DNA from: a bacterium
GTDB lineage: Bacteria > 4484-113 > JAFGCY01
Direction of reading: 5' to 3'
Length of the DNA: 64,000 bases
Assembly (NCBI GenBank): GCA_020849855.1
Contig: JADZFO010000047.1
Coordinates: 1 to 64,000 of the forward strand
Positions 40,147 to 47,066 of the stretch are shown here, piece after piece; the first letter of the stretch is position 1; each line of letters opens with the position of its first letter. The notes below the pieces were generated by a model that saw only the letters and a list, made by a program, of their open reading frames with translations, had not been told where the DNA came from and did no database searches. The position numbers were made by a program, and so were the translations under genes.

Positions 40147-41124
40147 ATGGGACGCGAAAGCTACAACGAGAGGATGCTGCGCAGCGGCCGCGCGGTTCGC
40201 GATTACAAGGCCGAGAAAGCCAGGCGGGTCCGCGAGCAGTGGCACTCCTGCAGCAGGGCAGACAGCCCCGAAGCAGATGGGGCTGATGCCCGCGAGCGGG
40301 CGGTCCTGTTCTGGCTGGCGGTCGCCGCGGCCGGGCTGCTGTTCGCCGCAGTACTGATGGCCAGCCCCGCGAGCAGCGCGCCCGAGCAGCAGATCAGTGG
40401 TTGTTGCCGCTGCGAGAGCGAAGAGAAGCTTCAGGCGGATGCCGTGGCCCGGATCGAGGCCTACCTGGAGCTGTGCCAGCAGCGGCACGAGCTGCGCCAG
40501 GCGCAGCTGCTGGGACGCTGGATCGCCCTGGGGCTCAGGGAAAGGAGCCTGACGCTTGGAAACAGCGCGGGCCCGGGCGCCGAGGTACAGCCTGGCCAGC
40601 GTTGCCAAAGCCTGCTGCCCCGGGAAAGGCAGTGCGAGCCCATCGTGCTTGCGCCTTACCCGGCAGCCGGCCCTGATCCGCCGGCAGCAGCTGTCAACTT
40701 CGAACTGCGCGACTTCATCGCCTCCCAGACCCATGCCAGGTACCCTGGTCTGAGCCTTGAGGAGTGCGAGGCCTTCGCGGACGCCTGCGTAGGTTTTGAT
40801 GACGCCTTGTGGTGGTGCGCTCGCGGCTGGGCTGAAAGCTCAGCCGACACAAGCGCGAAAGGCCAGAGGGTTTACTGGCACGTCAAAGGAAGGCGCCTCA
40901 GCGGCCACTGCAGCGGCTGGTGGCAGATCCACCCTATGCATGCCCCCCGCATGGCCAATCTGGGCCTCGACTACGAGAACGAAGCTGACCGGACTGAGTT
41001 CGCCCGCGTGCTCTTTGCCGACCGCGGTGACCGGCCCTGGAGCGAAAGCAACGGTAATGCCCGCCGGTTTCACAGCAAGCTGAAGCGAGCCTGGGAAGCA
41101 AAAGTCGCAGGAGGCAGCTCATGA
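40147..41124 (+). CDS. Membrane-anchored lytic-transglycosylase-like protein
   Basis: The 325-aa protein has a basic N-terminus, one membrane helix (about 52-72, VLFWLAVAAAGLLFAAVLMA), a charged helical linker, and a C-terminal lysozyme-like domain from about residue 185. There WCARGWAESSADT supplies the likely catalytic Glu (about residue 228). SGWWQIHPMHAPRM matches the SLT GLxQI-P block, and a final ADRGDRPWSES follows. It would cut peptidoglycan from the outer face of the inner membrane. Its location in the early region is unusual. Confidence 0.6.
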   Translation: MGRESYNERMLRSGRAVRDYKAEKARRVREQWHSCSRADSPEADGADARERAVLFWLAVAAAGLLFAAVLMASPASSAPEQQISGCCRCESEEKLQADAVARIEAYLELCQQRHELRQAQLLGRWIALGLRERSLTLGNSAGPGAEVQPGQRCQSLLPRERQCEPIVLAPYPAAGPDPPAAAVNFELRDFIASQTHARYPGLSLEECEAFADACVGFDDALWWCARGWAESSADTSAKGQRVYWHVKGRRLSGHCSGWWQIHPMHAPRMANLGLDYENEADRTEFARVLFADRGDRPWSESNGNARRFHSKLKRAWEAKVAGGSS

Positions 41125-41378
41125 GCCAGATCCACTTCGCCACGATCTACTCGAAAACAGCGACTGAGAAGGCGGACGTGCACCTGTGCTGCGGCCGCTT
41201 CACGGCCTGCCAGGTGTCACTGGACGAGCGCTGGCGCGAGAGCCCGAAGGCCGCCGAGGCCGCGGACTATGTGGCCCAGGCCTGTCCCTACTGCGTCCGC
41301 GCCTGCCAGGCCCTGTGCAGGAAATCCACAATGACCGGCAGGCCCTTCCTGGAACTGCTGAGGGAGGCGTGCAAGTGA
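41121..41378 (+). CDS. Cys-rich small phage protein
   Basis: The 85-aa protein has seven cysteines in pairs (HLCCGRFTAC, CPYCVRACQALC) that could bind zinc. It is coupled by ATGA to the previous gene and by GTGA to the next. Unknown function. Confidence 0.6.
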   Translation: MSQIHFATIYSKTATEKADVHLCCGRFTACQVSLDERWRESPKAAEAADYVAQACPYCVRACQALCRKSTMTGRPFLELLREACK

Positions 41379-41761
41379 AGCTGTTCTTTTTGACACCCGA
41401 CGATAACGGAGAGCCGGTGGCCCGCGAGGCCCGGGAGCTTGCCGCTGAACAGGCAGGCTGGGACGGCAAGGTCAGGATTGCACCGGCGCTGCCTGTGCCT
41501 GCAGAGGCCACTAACGACGGCGCGGCCTTTCGGGAGAAGCTGCGCCAGGCGATGTTCCATGACGGTGAAATCGTGGAGGTTCGGCGCGGCCCCTTCCAGG
41601 GCTGGCAGTTTCTCCTGTACACCGTGGCCTGCCACGGCTCAGCGATCGTGATGCATCCGAGCTTCCCCCGCGGTGTCCCAATGCGGCTGGAGGACCTGCA
41701 GCGTGTTGAAGCGCCGCCGCAGAGCGCAGATCCCAGCCAGGGCGAGGAGAGGAAGTCATGA
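41375..41761 (+). CDS. Phage protein of unknown function
   Basis: GTG 41375 (behind GGGAGG, overlapping the preceding TGA) starts a 128-aa protein with a beta-rich core (GEIVEVRRGPFQGWQFLLYTVACHGSAIVM). No family is recognised. It ends in an ATGA overlap with the next gene. Confidence 0.55.
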   Translation: MKLFFLTPDDNGEPVAREARELAAEQAGWDGKVRIAPALPVPAEATNDGAAFREKLRQAMFHDGEIVEVRRGPFQGWQFLLYTVACHGSAIVMHPSFPRGVPMRLEDLQRVEAPPQSADPSQGEERKS

Positions 41762-42102
41762 GCCCGACCGAGCTGCTACCGGAAGCTGTAGCCTCTGAAG
41801 TCGAGATGCGCTGGCTGCAGGAAGTCAAAGGCGCTTATCCGACAGGCGAGGCGATCCTCTGGGCCCGCCAGCTGACGCTGCGGCTTACCAACTGCTTCAG
41901 GTCTACGAAGCTGCTGGCGCCACATGACCGGGTCTTCGTGCGCGGCTGCCTCCCGGGCAGCCTGCGCTGCTACTACTGGCAGCAACTCGGTGGCGACGGC
42001 GAGGCCTGCGGGCCGCGGCTGAGCAGCCAGGAGCTGGCCCAGTTGCTGCACCACGAGCCCCTGCTCTGGCTGGTGCCGCCGCCGGCTGCGAGGGCAGTAT
42101 GA
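41758..42102 (+). CDS. Phage protein of unknown function
   Basis: The 114-aa protein has a helical first half (MRWLQEVKGAYPTGEAILWA) and a second half with RVFVRGCLPGSLRCYYW. It is coupled by ATGA overlaps at both ends. No family is recognised. Confidence 0.5.
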   Translation: MSPTELLPEAVASEVEMRWLQEVKGAYPTGEAILWARQLTLRLTNCFRSTKLLAPHDRVFVRGCLPGSLRCYYWQQLGGDGEACGPRLSSQELAQLLHHEPLLWLVPPPAARAV

Positions 42103-42617
42103 GCGGCCGAACCCTAGCAAGCCCAGCCGCGGCGATCGGACGGACTGGCAGCGCACGCCGCTCGACGCTGCAGATCGGACTGAGGACGATGATGGCCATC
42201 AAACCCGAAGAAGGCCCGAGCGCACCGGTGCTGATCAAGAGCAAGCCGGCCAGGGACCTGCCGCTGCTGGGCAAGGTCTATGCCTACAGCGGCAGCGGCA
42301 CGCGGCACTATGCCGCGCGGCTGAAGGCCCTGGGCTGCAGCGGCCGGACCCTGCGCCACCGCAGCCCGGCTGAGCCAGCCTGCACTACTTCCACCTTCGC
42401 CTGGGTGATCCCGGTAAGCCGGGTTGACGGCAACCCGCTATTAAGGGCCAAGCTGGACCTGATCCTGGCAGAGGCCAACAACAAACCATTGCGCGCGCAG
42501 ATCGAGCTCAAACTGGCGATCGCGCTGCTCGAGCGCGACATGAGCGCGGCCGCGCACCTGCAGGCCGAGCTGAAGAAGTACGAAGCGGCTGAGGCCGCGA
42601 AGAAGAAGTCGGACTAG
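42099..42617 (+). CDS. Phage protein of unknown function
   Basis: The 172-aa protein has a low-complexity N-terminus of 40 residues and a basic middle. Its C-terminal half is a long helix (LLRAKLDLILAEANNKPLRAQIELKLAIALLERD) ending AEAAKKKSD. An internal ATG at 42189 is a possible shorter start. No family is recognised. Confidence 0.5.
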   Translation: MSGRTLASPAAAIGRTGSARRSTLQIGLRTMMAIKPEEGPSAPVLIKSKPARDLPLLGKVYAYSGSGTRHYAARLKALGCSGRTLRHRSPAEPACTTSTFAWVIPVSRVDGNPLLRAKLDLILAEANNKPLRAQIELKLAIALLERDMSAAAHLQAELKKYEAAEAAKKKSD

Positions 42618-42645
42618 CCGCCAAGGCACCAAGGAGAACTTAGAA

Positions 42646-43113
42646 ATGCATAACCCCAGTCTAGTAATCCCAAGCGCTCGCCAGGTACATGACCGCACGG
42701 TCGAACTGCTCTGGCAGGGCAATGGGGCCGAGTATGCCCGGCGGCTGCAGCCTTTCGCCAGCCACCCCGAACTGGCGCCAGGCTTCCTGCAGTTCGCGGC
42801 TGTGTTCGAGCGGGCCATTGAGAAGCACGGGCACCTGAGCAGCCCGCTGAGCTGGCACTCGGCTGAGTCCGCAGGCGTAGCCGCGCTGTTCTTCGAGCGT
42901 CGTGCCGAGATCCACTGTGCTGCCGGCGAGCACCACAAGGGCTTCGCCGACTTCGCCATCGCCGGCTGCCTGCGTGGCCTGGCGCTTGATGCAGGTCCGG
43001 CCCAGAGCGTGGAAGCGCAGAATTTCTGGAACCGGAAACTGACCGCCAAGGCTGGGAACCGTGCTGCCGGCTCGCTTGGCAACAGGCATTGCAGCGACAG
43101 CCCGGGCTGCTGA
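42646..43113 (+). CDS. Phage protein of unknown function, C-terminal frame uncertain
   Basis: AAGGAGAAC precedes the ATG. The 155-aa product is mixed helix (VELLWQGNGAEYARRLQPFA) with His/Glu-rich positions (HSAESAGVAALFFERRAEIH). After about residue 125 another frame looks more protein-like and stays open to TGA 43194-43196, immediately before the next Shine-Dalgarno. An overlapping gene or a frameshift is possible. Confidence 0.5.
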   Translation: MHNPSLVIPSARQVHDRTVELLWQGNGAEYARRLQPFASHPELAPGFLQFAAVFERAIEKHGHLSSPLSWHSAESAGVAALFFERRAEIHCAAGEHHKGFADFAIAGCLRGLALDAGPAQSVEAQNFWNRKLTAKAGNRAAGSLGNRHCSDSPGC

Positions 43114-43209
43114 GAGAGGATTTCACCCGGGGCTGCAAATGCGGAGCATGGAAGTCCAGGCAGCTGCCTGCACCCGCCGCAGGATGGCCCGGTTGAAAAG
43201 GAGGCCGCG

Positions 43210-43311
43210 ATGCGCAAGGTGGGTAACGCCCACCAGGGGCGACCAATGTCGCCCCGCGCATCCGGCCGCGAGAAAGACGAAGTTACGGCCGAGAGCCCCT
43301 CGTGCCGCTAG
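43210..43311 (+). CDS. 33-aa basic small protein
   Basis: AAAAGGAGG lies 5 nt before ATG 43210. The product (MRKVGNAHQGRPMSPRA...) is basic and hydrophilic, and its stop lies 3 bp before the next start, consistent with an operon member. No family is recognised. Confidence 0.4.
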   Translation: MRKVGNAHQGRPMSPRASGREKDEVTAESPSCR

Positions 43312-43314
43312 GAG

Positions 43315-44295
43315 ATGGACATGGTCGACGAACCCACGGCGGGCCCCGGGCCTGCCGAATCTGCATCCGTAGAGGAAGGCTTCGAGTACGAAGGTCAGGC
43401 TGTCAGCTTTGAAGTCAACAACTTCAACCCGGATCTGCGCAGGATCAAGCTTGGCGAGCATTTCGTGGGCGATGCCATGCCACTGCGCCGCGGCGGTTGG
43501 AGCGCCCGCCTGTACGGTGGTGACGGCGGAGGCGATGAGCTTGAGGCTGAGAACATCCAGGAAGCCACACGGCTGGCTCTGGAGAAGAAGAAGACTCGCT
43601 CAAAGTGGTTCGATAGCGAGCTCAACCCGAACGACGATCCGCCACCGACCGAGGAACTGAACTACCTGAGCGCTTGTTGCAAAGCCAAGGTCGGCTGGAG
43701 TCTGCCAGACGGTGAAGGAAACGTCTACGGCTGGTGGCCCTTCTGTGAAAAGTGCGGGCTGGTGGCCGAAGATCCCAACGAAGATCCCAACGGCGAAGCG
43801 AGCGAGGATCACAGCGTCCTGGATGCCCTGCTCGACGATGGCGAGGGCGGCGAGCCGCCGCGCCTGATTCTGGCCATGACCGCGGCCCTGTTGCGCCTCG
43901 TCGAGGTCGAGGGCGCGAACTTCCTGCTGGACAAGCCAGGCGAAGACGTCGGAGCTTCGAGCGCGCGTATCAACGCAGCAGTTCAGAACCTTCTGGGCCA
44001 GAAGCTCACGCCTGAAAGGCGCGAAGAAATGCTGCAGGCAGCCGGCATCTTTGTGTGGCTCGTCGGCGAGGAGCTGGGCGTGCAGACCTGCAGGCGCTGC
44101 GCCTGCACCGAAATCGACGCCTGCCTTGACGCCAACGAGCACCCCTGTACCTGGTCCGAGGATGGGCTTTGTTCGGCCTGTGCCCCCCTCTGTGGTTCTG
44201 TGCCATCTGTGGTGAAATTTCCGGAATCCGAAGACACGGGACATGGTCCCGCGCTGCATGGCGACACCGAAGAGGACTGCAGCAGTGGCGGCTAG
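43315..44295 (+). CDS. Phage protein with two zinc-binding regions
   Basis: The 326-aa protein has an N-terminal beta region, a CC...CEKC site (about 122-144), an acidic helix domain and a C-terminal cysteine cluster, CRRCACTEIDAC...CTWSEDGLCSAC. That pattern is common in phage proteins of unknown function. The final 45 residues (CGSVPSVVKFPESEDTG) are encoded by a copy, on the minus strand, of a CACAGAG-rich repeat, so the tail may have been added by insertion. The stop lies inside the next gene. Confidence 0.6.
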   Translation: MDMVDEPTAGPGPAESASVEEGFEYEGQAVSFEVNNFNPDLRRIKLGEHFVGDAMPLRRGGWSARLYGGDGGGDELEAENIQEATRLALEKKKTRSKWFDSELNPNDDPPPTEELNYLSACCKAKVGWSLPDGEGNVYGWWPFCEKCGLVAEDPNEDPNGEASEDHSVLDALLDDGEGGEPPRLILAMTAALLRLVEVEGANFLLDKPGEDVGASSARINAAVQNLLGQKLTPERREEMLQAAGIFVWLVGEELGVQTCRRCACTEIDACLDANEHPCTWSEDGLCSACAPLCGSVPSVVKFPESEDTGHGPALHGDTEEDCSSGG

Positions 44296-44905
44296 TTACG
44301 TCCAGTGGCTGGCGCTCGTCGAGGAGCTTGACCTGGTTCCGGCAGGCCAGCTAAAGGAGCTGCCGCGCGGCATGCGCAGCGAGCTGTGGACCTGTGTCCA
44401 GGCGCGCACAGCCGACGGCCAGCGCGCGGTCTTCGAGCAGGTTGACGGCACCAGCCGGCTGAACAGCGAACGCCTGGCGCAGCGCTCGCTGAAGCTCGAC
44501 GAGATCCCGGAGCCGCCGGGTCAGGCCCCGCGAGTAAGTGCGCCGACTCCGAGCCCCGGGCCGGCGGTACGTCGAACGCGAGCCATCCCCATGCCCTCGC
44601 CCACGGCTGCAACACCGCCGCCGGGCTTTTATCCGGCCCCAAAGCCAGACAGGACAAAGGAGAAGAAAATGCCCCGAGGAGTACCCGGCAGCGGACAGAG
44701 CGCCAAGAGCCCGCCCCGCCCGAAACAACAGACCAGCCAACAGCTGCTGCAGCAGACGCGCAGTGCGCTTGAGACCACCCAGACGCGAATGAAGAAGCTG
44801 CGGGAGGAGCTGAAGGAACTGGAGCACGAAGCAGACGTGCTGAAGCAGATCCTCCCGACACTGGAAAAGCTGGTCAAGCCTGCAACCGAGACCGGCGGTG
44901 GCTAG
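44285..44905 (+). CDS. Phage protein with C-terminal coiled coil
   Basis: The start is GTG 44285, overlapping the previous stop; the frame opens at 44243. The 206-aa product has a small N-terminal domain (YVQWLALVEELDLVPAGQLKELP), a Pro-rich linker and a coiled coil (ETTQTRMKKLREELKELEHEADVLKQ). An internal ATG at 44669 with AAGGAG before it (MPRGVPGSGQS) could start a separate 78-aa coiled-coil protein. It is coupled to the primase gene. Confidence 0.5.
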   Translation: MAASYVQWLALVEELDLVPAGQLKELPRGMRSELWTCVQARTADGQRAVFEQVDGTSRLNSERLAQRSLKLDEIPEPPGQAPRVSAPTPSPGPAVRRTRAIPMPSPTAATPPPGFYPAPKPDRTKEKKMPRGVPGSGQSAKSPPRPKQQTSQQLLQQTRSALETTQTRMKKLREELKELEHEADVLKQILPTLEKLVKPATETGGG

Positions 44906-46133
44906 CTGGGAAGAGATCAAAGCGGCCTGGCTGGGCGGCGGGAGCGCTAACCTCGCGCGCGCGTACGGCTCGCTGAGCGGCTCAGGCCAGTGGCTCAGCG
45001 GCGACTGCCCCGAGTGTGGCAAGCCCAAGCTGGTGGTCAACACGCACAGCGGCGCGGTGTCCTGCAGGATTCCCGGCTGCCACTGGCATCGCGATGGCCG
45101 CTGGGCCGACGTGATCGAGTGGCTGCAGCACTACGACGGCCTGGACTTCCTCGACGCCGCCCAGCGCGTTGGAGACTGGGTCGGACTGACGCTGACCCGC
45201 AGCCCGCAGGCCGAGGCTCAGCATCGCGAGCGCAAGAGCCGCGAGGATCTGCTCGAGGACAGCTTTGAGTGGATGCGCGGACGGATCCGCCAGGCGCTGG
45301 GCCTGTTGGAGAAACAGGGAGAGCATGCTCGGCTGCATCCGGACTACGGCCAGGACGCCGGGATCGTTCTATCCCTGCAGCGCGCCCGGGGCTACAGCCT
45401 GACCGAGATCGGTCAAATGCCGCTCGGCACTTTGCCGAGCCAGCCTGCGCTGAAAGACCACCTGTTGTCCGGCGGCCGCTGGAAGCTGCAGGACTGGATC
45501 GACAGCAAGTTCTACAAGCCGCTGCCCAGAAGCGAGGACGGATCCACCGACTGTGCCTTCGGCACGACGCACCGCCTCTGCGGGCTGGTGCGCAACGCGG
45601 CCGGCCGGGCGCTAACAATGACCGCCTGGCAGTCAGACGGCCCACCATCGCCGGCGAAGTATGGCTTCCTGAAGGACTGGCCTAAGGCTGGAGCGCTGTG
45701 CGGGCTGGAGCGCCTGCGGGGCAGCAGTCTGGCGCTGCTGGTTGAGGGCTATTTCGACGCACTGTACCCCGGCTATTGCCACGGCTTCCCTGCAGTCGGG
45801 ATCCTCGGCGCGAGCCTGTCGGCTGAGCATGTCGCCGGCCTGAAGTCCGCCGGCATCAAGCGTGTCGTGCTGGCCTTCGACAACGAGCCCTGGAAGCTTG
45901 ACACGCAGGGCCGGCCATACAACCCCGGCCACAGCGCCACCGTGACCGCGGTCAAGCTGCTGGCGCAGTCCGGCCTGGACTGCCTGGTGGCCCAGTGGCC
46001 GGCCGAGCTGGGCAAGGACCTCGACAACTGCTGCCGCTCGGGCCACGCTGAGGCCCTGCGCGAGGCCCAGGAGCAGGCGATCTCGGGAGCAGCCTGGCTG
46101 GGCCGGGAGATCGCGTCAGGGAGGGCGGCTTGA
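44898..46133 (+). CDS. DnaG-type phage primase
   Basis: This 411-aa protein starts at GTG 44898. It has an N-terminal zinc-binding site (CPECGKPKLVVNTHSG, CRIPGCHWH, about residues 37-64) and a central catalytic region. The TOPRIM segment has the acidic residues of LALLVEGYFDALYPG (about 280) and RVVLAFDNEPW (about 318). It would make RNA primers for phage replication. The helicase partner may be the D5-type protein at 52346. Confidence 0.8.
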   Translation: MASWEEIKAAWLGGGSANLARAYGSLSGSGQWLSGDCPECGKPKLVVNTHSGAVSCRIPGCHWHRDGRWADVIEWLQHYDGLDFLDAAQRVGDWVGLTLTRSPQAEAQHRERKSREDLLEDSFEWMRGRIRQALGLLEKQGEHARLHPDYGQDAGIVLSLQRARGYSLTEIGQMPLGTLPSQPALKDHLLSGGRWKLQDWIDSKFYKPLPRSEDGSTDCAFGTTHRLCGLVRNAAGRALTMTAWQSDGPPSPAKYGFLKDWPKAGALCGLERLRGSSLALLVEGYFDALYPGYCHGFPAVGILGASLSAEHVAGLKSAGIKRVVLAFDNEPWKLDTQGRPYNPGHSATVTAVKLLAQSGLDCLVAQWPAELGKDLDNCCRSGHAEALREAQEQAISGAAWLGREIASGRAA

Positions 46134-46166
46134 AGATTCACCACAGAGACACAGAGGAGCAAGCAT

Positions 46167-46421
46167 ATGTCTAAGAAACGAAGAGATGTGCCGATGAACA
46201 GCGCTTACATCGAGCCTGGGAAATACCTCGTCGAGTCGATAGATCTGCCACCAAAGAACAACAAGAGACAAGGCGCCATGCGCCTTGGCGTCTCAATACA
46301 AAGCGATGGCATTCAGCTGGAACCATTTCAGCTTTCACTGACGCCAAAGCAGGCCCGCAGGCTGGCCAGGCGCCTTTGCTGGCTGGGGGACTTCTGCCAA
46401 CGGGAGCCGGAGTATGGGTAG
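46167..46421 (+). CDS. Small phage protein
   Basis: The 84-aa protein is preceded by GAGGAG. It has a beta-rich N-terminus (YIEPGKYLVESIDLPPKNN) and a helical end (TPKQARRLARRLCWL). It resembles no family I know. The intergenic segment before it carries a CACAGAG repeat. Confidence 0.55.
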   Translation: MSKKRRDVPMNSAYIEPGKYLVESIDLPPKNNKRQGAMRLGVSIQSDGIQLEPFQLSLTPKQARRLARRLCWLGDFCQREPEYG

Positions 46422-46539
46422 CACTGGGAACGCGATTGTTATCGTTTTCGTATGGGCGCTCGTGATCACGCCGCTTGGCATCTGGAAGCTCTGTGAGCTG
46501 CTGAGCACACTGTTCAGCCATCTGAGGTGGCTGCCATGA
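46414..46539 (+). CDS. 41-aa single-pass membrane protein
   Basis: GGAG lies just before ATG 46414. The frame overlaps the previous stop and its TGA overlaps the next ATG (46536). The product (MGSTGNAIVIVFVWALVITP...) has one hydrophobic helix of about 20 residues, then a short basic end. The tight overlaps on both sides support translation. Small membrane proteins of this size in phage early operons include holins and host-takeover factors; function here is unknown. Confidence 0.55.
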   Translation: MGSTGNAIVIVFVWALVITPLGIWKLCELLSTLFSHLRWLP

Positions 46540-47066
46540 GCGTCATGGTCAAGGCGATAAGCCTGCACCAACCCTGGGCCAGCGCCGTCGCGCTTGGCGC
46601 AAAGCGGATCGAGACCCGGCACTGGTGTGCGCCTGCCTGGCTGATAGGCCAGCCGCTTCTGATCCACGCCGCCAAGACTCAGGAGTGGTTGGGCCACGAA
46701 GGTCTGATGCGGCTCTGCGATCGCGCAATGGCCGACGCGATAGCCGCGGCGCCGGCTCTTCCGCCGCCGGGATGGCTTGGGCGGTCAGCAGCATGTCTGC
46801 TGCCCCTGGGAGCGCTCGTCGCAGTGGCGCGACTGTCCGCCTGTCATCCCATCACGATGCGCAATGGCGTCGGCACCATCTGTTTGCCGGGCAATGCCAG
46901 AGAGGACGTTTCGGACATGGAAACGGCCCTTGGCAACTTCGAGCCTGGGCGCTTTGGCTGGATCCTAAGTGATGTCCGTCCGCTGCCAACGCCAATCCCC
47001 TTCCGCGGCCAGCAGGGCATCTTCCCGGTGCCGGCGGACCTGCTGCCAGAGGAGCTGCGGCCATGA
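46536..47066 (+). CDS. ASCH-domain protein
   Basis: The start at ATG 46536 (overlap ATGA) is preferred over GTG 46527. The 176-aa protein opens with the ASCH signature VKAISLHQPWASAVALGAKRIETRHW, followed by LLIHAAKTQEW and a beta-barrel core (PLGALVAVARLSACHPI). ASCH domains bind RNA or modified nucleosides and are common in phages. It is coupled to the 1,199-aa gene downstream. Confidence 0.8.
   Translation: MSVMVKAISLHQPWASAVALGAKRIETRHWCAPAWLIGQPLLIHAAKTQEWLGHEGLMRLCDRAMADAIAAAPALPPPGWLGRSAACLLPLGALVAVARLSACHPITMRNGVGTICLPGNAREDVSDMETALGNFEPGRFGWILSDVRPLPTPIPFRGQQGIFPVPADLLPEELRP

Noticed and set aside
41621..42360. Short minus-strand frames opposite the early operon
   Set aside because: They overlap genes linked by 4-nt overlaps on the plus strand and have no ribosome sites.
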